Both the position numbers and the translations under genes were made by a program. The notes below the pieces were generated by a model, which worked only from the letters and a program-made list of their open reading frames with translations, searched no databases and had not been told where the DNA came from. Shown here one piece after another: positions 1 to 9,620 of a DNA stretch of 64,000 nt (its first letter is position 1; each line of letters starts with the position of its first letter). Source of the DNA: Isoetes taiwanensis (lineage: Eukaryota > Streptophyta > Lycopodiopsida > Isoetales > Isoetaceae); contig JAJEKV010000030.1 of the NCBI GenBank assembly GCA_021234155.1, positions 13,708,079 through 13,772,078 of the forward strand, given 5' to 3'.

Positions 1-851
1 ATGGCACATACAAAAACAAAAGGTGGGCATTGCCCATATATATCCGCTACGGGCTGAGCCCTATTTACAAAATCCTAAATTCTACGGTGCCCCTACTTCG
101 GGTTTGGAGCAGAGGTCACACGGAGGACATGGTAGAGGCAGTGCTCAGGATCCCAGCAGAGATGGATCACCACCTCCAAGGGATTAGTCAAAGGATCGAG
201 ATGTTCAGCCATCCCGCCACACCAGCCATCCATCGGGATGCCGCGGTTGCGGCACTTCCACACGTCCAGGGCGTTCATCTTAGCAGTCACCCATTCTTGG
301 CAATTTCACGGCATAGTGCACTCGCTGTCCATCATTGCAAACCGATGTCTCGCCTGCCACCACTACTGCGCTTTATATAGCCCAACCGCGAAGCTCTGGC
401 GGCGTGGGTCCAATCACCAATTAGCTAACATGGTTGCATGCAAGGCCATTTCTAATTCCAAGAATATTTTCTCCCGTGCATATCTAGTCATGGTACCTTC
501 TGACACCTCTTTTTTATGATATCCCACTTCGAGTTGCCTGCATTAAATGTCATTCCTTCCTTCTACGCCCATCTGCTATCATTATTTGTACCCTCCACGA
601 GCTGTCACATCCTACCGTTCATTAATTCATCTCCACCGTTCATCTGTTCTTCCTTCACTGCTTGGGGACAGCCAAAATTTTGCCTCTCAATCGTCTCCTT
701 TCGATCTCATGACATCTGGCATCATTAACGCTTCCCTTTCCACTCTCATCATAACTATTCACCACAGTTGTGTGCCCTAAAACCTTTTCGCATCACTCTT
801 TTTTCGTCTTCTGCTCTTCGCCCTCCGGCTTCTTTCACGTTGATTCTCGCC

Positions 852-2457
852 ATGGCTGCTTCACCCAAGTTCCCAACTCTTCAAGTTACCGCTCCCAGAG
901 ATCCAGCTCTCTTTGAGTCTGTTATTTTCTTAACTCCAACCTTTCGAGATCCCCTGGAAGGTCCAAGTCGTGAAGTTGCAGAACGCTCAGGGCTGTATGA
1001 ATTCTCCAGGCAGAACCTTCCTGCACCAAATCCGCACCACCTCAGGCAATTTGTTGCTCACATAATCAACGCCATGGATGGTTACGCCACAAGGGTCGAT
1101 CAGGCGGATATTCTGTTCACTCCAGTTCTTCTTTCTCAGGTATTCCAGTTACCTATCCGCAAGCCTTCTTTATCTTGGGCTGCTTTACAGGAACAGGATG
1201 TCACTCAGTATGGCCAAACTCCTTATCAGGCCACCACTCATAAACTCACTAACATTGCCAAACCACATGATACCTTTGTCAAATTTCTGTGGCGCAAGTT
1301 CTATGGCTATTCCATCAAGAACACCCACATCAATAAGCAGTTTTTTCGCTATCTTGGCCATCCACTCTGCACATCCTATTGATTGGCCTCAAATTTTGTT
1401 CCTCCGCCTCCTTCATGAAATTGATCGCATCCGCGCTACCCCCTCTTCTGGCCTAGAATCTGCCATGGGCACCCACATGCAGGCCATCATCCTTCATTGT
1501 CTCCCTGTCCCAAGTCTTGGTTCTCCCACTCACCAGAACACGGCCTCTCAAGCCTCCACCAAACAGCCCTCAAATATCATTTCTGCTGTAAAAAATCTTC
1601 ATGATGAGACTTCACGCCCTCGCCCTTCTCCTTCCCCTCATCGTGATCCACACCAAGACACTGTCATACCGGTTTCCTCTTCCTCCACAGAAATTGCGCA
1701 CTCCCGGTCTCAAAATGTTTCCCAGGAATCCCAATCTGCCAGACAAACGTGCCCTTTACACCCACCCTCCAGACAGGCCCTTTACCAATATCAACAGGAT
1801 ATCCAAGCATCTATGCTCAAGCTTCAGGAATCTCAAGAAACCTTCATGAATGGCATTCAGACTTACGTGGAGACCACGGAGGCAGTTCATAGGGATTTCC
1901 AGGCGACCACCACTATTCACTCTCTTGAAGACAGTCTTCAACAAAAGCACACGGCTCTTTTACAGGCCCGAGACACTCTCCATGCTGAACAAGAAAAGAC
2001 TAACTTGCTCGCTGATCAGCAAGTTCAACTTCCGGGCACCAATCAAACTGCTTCTGTCCGACTCACGGCGTATCAACTATGGGTTGCCAATGGCAAACAA
2101 GGCCCACGTCCTGTTTTGCGGAAGCCACTAAGGCCACCTCAACAACAGCGGCCTCAGCCAGCTGCATCCTCCTCCACTCCTCTGGATCAACAAGCTCAAG
2201 AAGAAATATATCAAGCACTCAACCCTCCGGTGCAGCAGTCAAATTGGGTTGGTTTGATTTCACGCCAGACCAGGGCTTCACGCCCCTTGACCATCATCCC
2301 TCACGACACGCAACCAGTTTTTGCTGTCGACACGGTCCCTCATGAAGATGAAAAAAAGGTTCACTTTGTGCCCGATTTGGATAAACTCATGTCTCATGTC
2401 ACGCCCAAGGTGAGACAGAGTATTCTCAAACTCATGCAGGCTGCTGAAGGTCCGTGA
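852..2457 (+). pseudogene. 5' ORF of gypsy copy A (retroelement N-terminal domain plus coiled coil), frameshifted
   Basis: The ATG at 852 sits in GCCATGGCTGC, a good plant start context, and opens a frame beginning MAASPKFPTLQV that stays open to 1382. The related frame continues from about 1345 to the stop at 2457. The shift is caused by a 7-base loss after TTTTTTC near 1341; copy B keeps those bases and reads through. Residues around 80-150 (LPIRKPSLSWAALQEQDVTQ, then KFLWRKFYGYSIKNTH) resemble the protein domain encoded upstream of gag-pol in large plant gypsy elements. Downstream is Ser/Pro/Gln-rich sequence and a heptad-like stretch (YQQDIQASMLKLQESQETFM). Function is unknown; a structural or RNA-binding role is inference. 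The element keeps this ORF and the integrase but nothing between. Confidence 0.6.
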
Positions 2458-2503
2458 CTACACCATGGTCAGTTTCTCCGTGAGGTCCGTGACTACACCA
2501 TGG
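2449..2503 (+). repeat. 20-bp direct repeat at the pol deletion junction
   Basis: The same 20 bases (GGTCCGTGACTACACCATGG) occur at 2449-2468 and 2484-2503, 35 bases apart, exactly where the upstream ORF stops and integrase coding begins. The missing protease-RT-RNase H segment should lie near here, so the repeat may be a scar of template switching or of a local duplication during the deletion. Confidence 0.75.
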
Positions 2504-3699
2504 TTGCGGGCCATCTGTACAAACGTGGCAAAGACATGGTCCTCTGTCACTGTGTTCTCCCTCATGAGGTGCCCGATATCCTTCGACAAGCCCACGAGGC
2601 GCTTGGTGGTGGTCATTTCAGTGGTGTCACCACGGCACGCAAAATTCTTCTGGCAGGCTACTTCTGGCCCACGCTCTTCAAGGATGCCCACGCTCACGCC
2701 CGCACGTGTGATGTCTGTCAGCGTGTGGGTCGGCCCACGGCCCGTGACGCTCTACCAATGATGCCGGTTGCCACGCCGCTTCCTTTCAGCAAATGGGGAA
2801 TGGACTTTGTGGGACCCATGGATCCTCCTGCGCGGCACACCCGTGCCCGCTATATTTTGGTTATCACAGATTATGCTACCAAATGGGCTGAGGCCTGTGC
2901 ACTTCCAGACAACACTACAACCAGTACGGCCAAGGACCTCTACACGCACATCATCACACGTTTCGGTTGTCCCATGGAACTTGTCAGTGATCGTGGAGTT
3001 CATTTTGTCAATCACACCATCAAGGAGCTGACGGATTATTTGCATATACATCACAGAAAAAGCACACCTTACTATCCTCAAGGGAATGGTTTGGCGGAAA
3101 GCACTAACAAAACTCTTATTATTATTCTGAAGAAAATATGTGATGCCTCTCGCACGGATTGGCAAGAAAAATTACCTAATGTTCTTTGGGCTTACAACAC
3201 CAGTTTCAAAATTGCTACTGGCCACACTCCTTTCAAGCTGGTCTATGGTCAAGAGGCTCTGATGCCCTTTGAATATGTCCTTCCAACTCTTCGTTTTCAA
3301 CTGGCTACAACACATAATCCACGTGCAGAGCTTAAAGAAAGAGCTTATCAACTCGAACAGTTGGATGAACTTAAGCGAGATGCTTATCTTCGTGTTCGTA
3401 CGGGGCAACAGCTGCGCAAATCCTGGCATGACAAACATCTTAAGGCCAAAACATTTAAAGACGGTGACTTGGTTCTGCTCTATGACTCGAGATACAAAAC
3501 TTTTTCGGGCAAGTTAAAATTTCGGTAGCTTGGTCCTTATCAAGTTCTTCAAGTTGTTCAACCGAGTGTTTTCAAGCTTGCGGAGTTAGATGGGACACCA
3601 TTACCTACTCTGATTAATGGTTTTTGCCTCAAACAGTTTTATACAGATAGCACAACAGACGATCAAAACACACAATCAAATTCTGAACACAGTGAGTAG
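2500..3699 (+). pseudogene. Ty3/gypsy integrase, one in-frame stop near the C-terminus
   Basis: The reading frame from 2500 is open to TAG at 3526-3528 and then continues in the same frame to a second TAG at 3697-3699, so one stop separates a 342-residue body from a 57-residue tail. Order of domains: an HHCC zinc-binding domain (H-x5-H then C-D-V-C), the catalytic core with Asp in MDFVGP, Asp in VSDRG and Glu in GLAEST (35 residues between the last two, the D-D35-E spacing), and a C-terminal part ending GKLKFR then LGPYQVLQVV, the usual GPY/F-type module. Integrase inserts element cDNA into host DNA. The core residues are all present, so this is the best-preserved protein in copy A. Upstream pol domains are missing. 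Confidence 0.9.
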
Positions 3700-4060
3700 A
3701 AGCATATTTATATCATTATATATATAAAGACACTTTTATGTGTGTGACACATGAGTCGCTGGTCTTCATCTAGGCCGTCGAATCCGAGAGGTTGAATCTT
3801 GGCCTCACATTTAAGTGTATAGGCATGTATGGGCATGCATGGGGGCATGCCCCCCATCTTTAAACCGTTGGATCAGAGGGAAGGTGCAATCTCGGCGCTT
3901 AAATATGTCTAGGAGGTTATGGGGATCTCGGTGCTATAAGATGAGGTGGTACTCAGGTGTACAAGTGGCAGGTTATATTAATGGTTTAAAAGCCATTGAA
4001 ATTAATGCCAACCTCATGAGGTGGCACCACCTCGTTGTTTTTAATTTTATCCTGTAAGGC
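3700..4060. other. Non-coding, probable gypsy LTR remnant
   Basis: AT-rich sequence follows the integrase. It contains TTTATATCATTATATATATA and a TATGTGTGTGACACATGA block that recurs, diverged, at 9260-9380 ahead of copy B. That is consistent with an LTR of this family, but no clean TG...CA ends or target duplication were found. No gene is visible. Confidence 0.4.
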
Positions 4061-4064
4061 TAAG

Positions 4065-4695
4065 AAGGGTTAAACCCTCAGAGAGCCCATTACGCTGAAT
4101 AAATGGGCGAGCCCGCTAGGGCGCAGCCCATTTATTCAAATAGAATGGGCGAAGCCGCGGGGTTTGACCCTTTAACCGAGGTCCGAGGCAATTTTGCCTC
4201 CGATTCGCCTCTTCTTATATGGCTTTTCCGCTTTTTGCCGCAGGGATCAAGCTTCCGAGGCAAGATACCTTATTTAGCCTCGAGGCAAAGATCACAGATT
4301 TAGATCACGATTTCTTGCCGCACACGTAAGCTTCGCGTAAGCTTGCATATGCAGAAGCTTTACACATGCAAACTACAGGCAGAAGCTTGTAGTGCTGCAG
4401 AAGCTTGTAGTCGCAAAAGCTTGCAGTGCTGCCTGTTTATCATGCCATCTGCCTGTTTATCACGAACATCTGCCTGTTTATCATGATAAACAGCCGCCAC
4501 CGCCGCGGACAACTAATTACGGCTAATCACCGATCCGCATCAACGGTTAGGGATCTAAAATTGCCGAGGAGCCGGTTAAGAGGAGGTTAACCTCCACTTT
4601 GAGTGGGTTATGCCAAATAACCCTCGAGGCCGGAGGCCGAGAGGGTTATTTGGCATGACCCACGAGAAGGGGAGGTTGACCTCCCTTAACCCTAG
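4065..4695. mobile_element. Foldback / MITE-like element with two hairpins
   Basis: Both edges carry an AAGGGTTAA-like motif in opposite orientation (about 4066 and 4688). Inside are a short perfect stem (4097-4108 with 4126-4137, GAATAAATGGGC) and a larger imperfect palindrome at 4575-4690 with arms of about 57 bases around a GAGGCCGGAGGCC centre. There is no protein-coding content. The inverted ends and hairpins are seen; the assignment to a non-autonomous transposon is inference. Confidence 0.45.
4325..4495. repeat. Short tandem repeats (GCAGAAGCTT-type and TGCCTGTTTATCA-type)
   Basis: The motif GCAGAAGCTTGTAGT recurs four times in diverged form between 4350 and 4425. It is followed by three copies of CTGCCTGTTTATCA between 4428 and 4490. 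They lie inside the foldback element and resemble subterminal repeats of plant DNA transposons. Confidence 0.55.
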
Positions 4696-7256
4696 GCCCG
4701 AGCAGGTTTCTTGCAAACGGAAGAGAGCTATGGCGAGAACAGAAGAGAGCTATGGCGAAAACAGAGTTTCGCTGGTGGCTATGGCTTGCACTATGGCTTT
4801 ATTCCATCAAATGCTTCAATATCGCTCTTACTGCGTCAAAGTTACATTCAAGATTTTCGGTTTTGGGTTTCTAAAATGCATCCGGTTTGGGTTTCGCTCG
4901 ACAGTGACAAAGTGGCCTTCCGGGATCCATGATGCTTCAATACCACTGCGAAAAGCACCCCACGCCAATTCCCAAGACAAGAGAAAATGCCCTTAGCTCT
5001 GAGGACGGCCTTGTAAAAGGAATTCCAGTTTGAGATTGGCTTCGATCTGATTGTTAGCTCTGTCTTAAAGATGCTTGAGTTTAACTGTTTGAAATTTCCC
5101 CATTCTACAACCAGAATGCTTTTTTTCTGTGCCCATTTTTTGCAGCTTGAATCGAAGTAAATTATCTCAGATTTGTAGGCTTCGATTTTTTACCCTGTTT
5201 GAGGCAAATGCAGAGCAGAGCATGCACACAAAAAGATCCTGAAGAAAATATCAAAATGGGCGGAATGTGCTTACTAGTGTGGTAGTGTGGCTTCTTATGG
5301 AGAGCTCAAGATCGCCGGAAGAAGAGCTTAAGATCGCCGGAACAGAGATGCAGGATTATTACAGTAAGCCTCAGAATATGCTTATAGGAATGAATATTCG
5401 GTAGATTATTATGGTAATCCTCCGAATATGCTACAAGAACGAATATTCCACAAATTATGCAATATAATCTAATTTGATCCGACGGTACACAACGGTCAGA
5501 TTAAAGGAACCTGCAATAGGGTTAAGGTGACATATTTAAATGTCTCTATCACGTGGCATTGCTCCGGCTGCCCTTTCATTTTTCACCATTCTTGATTTCT
5601 TAGCAATGTTGGAGCTGCTATATCGGCGCCATGGAGATGCTGAAGCTTTGAAGTGCTATTTGCCGGGTTCTTTCTATTGTATTGCTGCTCTAACGGTGTT
5701 TGTTTTTCTGCATATTCAAGCATTTCAACAATGCAGAAAGGTAATTTGCATGCAACAGAGCATTTCGAAATTCTTCCGAGGTGTAGCAGAGGTGCTTAAA
5801 ATGCTATTACAAGCAGCATTGCTCTGCTCAGAATCGAAAAGGGCCTTTGATTCCTCGGTTTTTCGCAAATGGGTTTCTGTCAGATCTTCAAGAAGGCTCC
5901 TGCCTTAAGCCATGGTAGTAACCTAATTCGATTTTATCCTTTGCTATTTCGGCAGCGAGTGGGCCGTTCAGTTCACTTTCACAGTGTTTTTTTGAAGTTG
6001 TCCTTCTATTTGAGCTTTAACGGAAGCGCATTTCTGTTGAAGAAGGATCAAGCCGAGGTATGTCATTTCTTTCAAGACCACTTTTTATTCTGCGCTGATG
6101 CTTGGCCATTTCTCTTGAAGAAGGATTGAGACATGTCATTTCTTCAAGGTCTTTTCTTCTGCGCTGATGCTTGGCCGCCTGCCAGATCCTCTTCCAAGGG
6201 CTCGAATTCTGTCTTGGTGGCAATACGCTTTGCTTCAAAGCATGTTTGCAATGAAACCGCTAATGCAATGTTCTGCTTCAGCTCTATTAATATCACTTGG
6301 AGGGAGTCGTAACACCAACAAAAAAAAGATTGTTATATAGGTTTCACGACCGGATGATTCTGATTCTAGACGCCTTTGGCTTATGAGACTCTCCGGTTTT
6401 GAGGTATGTAGCTTGCTTTGCTCTATATTCGGCATGAAATGCAGCTAATTGATGTGATTCTGAGTAGTTTTGTGATTCGATTCTTTCTTCCGGCGCTTTT
6501 GGTTTTAAATATTGATTTGTATAAAAATTTTACTCTGTTTCTTGAATCTGCTGTCGGCTCTAAATCCGTCAAAATGTCCAAATCCGGTAAGAAATGCAGC
6601 TTCTTGATATGATAAGTAGTTCTTGATTTGTGCAAGATTGATTACGGGTCCTCTATGACTTGGCAGCAAGAGCAAATTCTGGATTTTCCTTTCATCTGGG
6701 TCTCGCTACCTTGGTTCATGCAGTTTATTTAAATGGACGGTAATTGCAAGAGTAGCATTTGCCAGGCAACAGTGGACCAAGTCATTCTATAGCTGTAGTG
6801 ATGGGGATGTGGAGCGTTTGATGGAATTTCGAGATGCTTATATGCTCGGAGCTGCTAGTCTTCTCTATGGCAGTAACACAGAAGAATCATGGCAGACTCT
6901 TCAATTCACTATAATCTAAGCAGTTTGGACCCTGATCTCTTTCAGGTTCTAAACTGACCATGTGTACTGCTAAATTTTTGGTAAATGGGTTTGATTTGAA
7001 AGTCTCTTCACTTTTGTGTGGTTTGCTTGTCATGAGCTTTCTTTTTTAAAAATCAGTATGTTGTCTAAGAACCTTATGCAGATTAGATGCTATCGTGATG
7101 TAAGGTTTTGAAGCTCACATATTTTTTGCGGCCTTTCATCTTATTGTATGGAATAAGGGAAATTCTCTTGAGAGATATAAATCAGGTACATTCTAACTTA
7201 AGTTTAAGTTTGAGTTATTCATTTTGCTGTGTACGTACAACATCCCTAATAAAGGA

Positions 7257-7925
7257 GGCCTTGGAATTAGAAATATTCTGGTTTATTTGGCATGCTTACA
7301 CAATGAATTTGAAAAATAGTACCTAGCGACTTTCGTAGATGATTCTTTGAGCTTTTCAATGCATGCTCATGCTTGAGAAACAGAGTTTGCTTGCTAATGT
7401 TATGGCCATCTTTCTACGCGGCTGTAAAATTAGAACAGCAAATGCATTTTGCTATATTTGGGCCATTTACAGTAGGAATTTGAAAATTGTGTGCCTAGCA
7501 ATATTCTTAGGTCTTTCCTTCATCTTTCCAACGGATGCTCCTGCTGCAAAGATAGAGCTTGCATTTGAAAGTTATGTTAAAGTTCTTACAGCCAGCCAGA
7601 AACAGACCTTGGATTTAGAACATTCTGGTTTATTTGACATGTTTACATGATTTTGAAAAATATGTATCTGGCAACTTTCATAGATCATTCTTTGAGCTTT
7701 TCGATGCATGCTCATGCTTGAGAAACAGAGTTTGCTTGCTGCAGTTATGGCTGTCTTTCTACGCTGTTGTGTTTAGAGCATTTACAGTAGGAATCTGAAA
7801 ATTGTGTGCTAGCAATATTCTTAGATCTTTCATTGATCTTTTCAACGGATGATCTTGCGGTAACGATAGAGCTTGCATTTGAAAGTTATGTTGAAATTCT
7901 TACGGCGAGGCAAAAAGCTTCAAAA
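7257..7925. repeat. Tandem duplication, period about 350 bp
   Basis: Copy 1 (7257-7606) and copy 2 (7607-about 7925) both begin with CCTTGGA-TTAGAA-ATTCTGGTTTATTTG and both contain CATGCTCATGCTTGAGAAAC. The copies differ by scattered substitutions and a roughly 30-base deletion in copy 2. No coding potential is shared between them. Confidence 0.8.
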
Positions 7926-8044
7926 CAGTGAAAGGTAAATTCGATTGTCTGTTCGGTCTACAGAAAATTCTAGAAGAACCGATTTTTGTTTTAGACCTTG
8001 CTTCTATTCACGTTCATTGTGTGCAGCTATAGTGGAACTGCTAG

Positions 8045-8260
8045 ACTGGTGCAGTAAAGATTGTAAATTCCTCTTCGTGTCGACTGTTAGGTAGTAGCTT
8101 CTGGCTATGGTGGAGCTGCAGTAAAGATTGTAAATTCCTCTTCGTGTCGACTGTTAGGTAGTAGCTTCTGGCTATGGTGGAGCTGCTAGACCAGTGTAGT
8201 AAAGATTGTAAATTCCTCTTCATATCAACTGTTAGATAATAGCTTCTGGGTCTTTAGATA
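8045..8260. repeat. Three tandem copies of a 60-80 bp unit
   Basis: The core GTAAAGATTGTAAATTCCTC followed by a CTGTTAG-TAGTAGCTTCTGG segment appears three times (about 8055, 8120 and 8200). The first and third units carry an extra TGGTGGAGCTGCTAGAC... segment. Confidence 0.8.
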
Positions 8261-8368
8261 TTCAATGAAAAAGAAAGAAAAGAATGTGAAATGCATGTAA
8301 TTAGCATGTAATCTACATCATGCTTACGGTTTTGGCTGGAAATAGTGCATGCGACAAAGAAAAAGCAT

Positions 8369-8640
8369 GGGTATCACTTTCTTTTGATATATTCAGACTT
8401 TCTTTGGATTGTTGAGTTTTTGCTTTTGTGAATGTTCTCTGTCTGCAATTTCCAACAGCTGGATAGCGTCCATGTTTAATTTTTGCATGGCATTTTTAAC
8501 CCAATTGGTGCGAAGGTGATGGGTATCACTTTCTTTTGATATATTCACACTTTGTTCGGATTGTTGAGTTTCTGCTTTTGTGAATGTTCTTTGTCTGCAA
8601 TTTCCAACAGCTTGATTTTGCTCTCGTCCATTTGCCATCC
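8369..8640. repeat. Tandem duplication, period about 150 bp
   Basis: GGGTATCACTTTCTTTTGAT starts a unit at 8369 and again at 8521. Both continue with a TTGTTGAGTTT-TGCTTTTGTGAATG segment and end with TTTCCAACAGCT. Divergence is about 10%. Confidence 0.8.
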
Positions 8641-8814
8641 CATTCTATCGTTGAAGTACGAGTCATCAGAATCTGGGATGTGCCTACGCACTGATAAATG
8701 GCTACCTTACAAACAATGCTACAGCTAAATATTTGTTGGAGAAGTATGAATATAATTCTGAGGAATGAAGCACAATGATAATAAAGCATTTTCCAACTTG
8801 AGCAAGAGATTTAG

Positions 8815-9264
8815 TTGACCTCTATTGTAAAAACTCGAAGGTTTACAAAAAACAAACTAGCAAAAAAGAACATCCACTTGGTGGAAAAGGGTAGAGGATC
8901 AGCATTTGTAAAGCACAGATGCAATGTTTATTCCTTAACATGGCCAAAGCTATTTTGGTTGGATGGTTTACTTTTCAAAGGGGAAAAATCTACCCCTTTA
9001 CCACCCAACATTGTAGGGCGCTCTGGTCCCATTGCCCAATTAACTATACCAGGGCAACTAACTATACCGGATGTTTAATTAGCCTATTCGCCAACATCGA
9101 AAAGCCCCGACGTAAAAATAATTCCTCAAAAATGCTTTACCTTATGTAGATGGGTCCGACAAACCCGAGATCGATCTATTCCTTGGTCAATTATTTCTAC
9201 CACTATTTTTTTATCGGCACAATTTAGCTCTTCATGGAATTTTAACAAAAAGGGGGCTAAAGAT
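8815..9264 (+). pseudogene. Degenerate coding-like sequence ending in a polypurine tract, unassigned
   Basis: Two overlapping open frames (8815-9078 and 8919-9149) give basic peptides that I do not recognise. The stretch ends with AACAAAAAGGGGGCTAAAGA (9245-9264), which looks like the polypurine tract that primes plus-strand synthesis just before a 3' LTR. The following sequence (9265-9620) is AT-rich and LTR-like. I infer the 3' end of an eroded LTR element, but no diagnostic domain is seen. Confidence 0.3.
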
Positions 9265-9620
9265 ATTTATATCATTTATAGTGCTTGCTTTTCATATAGT
9301 CAACTTCATGGATACCTATATAACAATATACTTGTAATAGAGATAAACACACTTTGATGTGTGGTGCACATAAATCGGTCAACTGAATTTGCAGCGTCGA
9401 ATCTTGAAAGTGAGATCTTGACCATAGAATCTAAAGGAATGTAGAAGAATATACACATCTTAATGGAATCCTAGAGAATCTTAAGGATTTTTCATATAAT
9501 CTAAGGGAATCTAGGAGAATATACATAGAGTCTTCGAAAATATATGCGAACCTTGGGAGAATCTTTGAAATTCTAGGGGAAATGTGTAGGCCCTAAATAA
9601 TAATAAACTTGTTTATATAT
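9265..9620. other. AT-rich, possible gypsy LTR remnant upstream of copy B
   Basis: It shares TTTATATCATTTATA and an ACACACTTTGATGTGTG-type block with 3690-3760. It also contains four imperfect repeats of a GAATCTAAGGGAATCTAGGAG type between 9415 and 9590. No gene is visible. Confidence 0.35.

Larger units (their letters stand above)
1..3720 (+). mobile_element. Ty3/gypsy LTR retrotransposon copy A, internally deleted, left end cut by window
   Basis: The segment holds a leader (1-850), a long ORF with a coiled-coil-type C half, and an integrase, all on the plus strand. Bases 1-2028 match 9621-11651 (copy B) almost base for base, so the two are recent relatives. After about 2028 the copies diverge: copy B continues through the coiled coil, whereas copy A jumps to a short Pro/Gln-rich piece and then directly to the integrase. 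No protease, reverse transcriptase or RNase H is seen. I could not delimit LTRs. AT-rich sequence at 3690-3760 resembles 9260-9370 ahead of copy B, so both may be LTR remnants. Seen: similarity and gene order. Inferred: a non-autonomous deletion derivative. Confidence 0.8.
4700..8810. other. 4.1 kb without a recognisable gene; duplicated unique-looking sequence
   Basis: Open frames here are short (longest 122 codons at 5540-5908, starting after ATATTTAAATG) and match no family I know. The stretch is AT-rich and contains several local duplications listed separately. A doubled GAGAGCTATGGCGA motif at 4725-4760 and direct repeats at 5345-5460 (TGAATATTCGGTAGATTATT-like) add to this. It could be introns or UTR of an unrecognised gene, or an old non-coding transposon. 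I cannot tell. Confidence 0.5.

Noticed and set aside
2752-3165. 137-codon minus-strand frame
   Set aside because: It lies opposite the integrase catalytic core and has no motif of its own.
5540-5908. 122-codon plus-strand ORF as a gene
   Set aside because: It has no recognisable domain or continuation and lies in a stretch without other coding signal; not supported as a gene.
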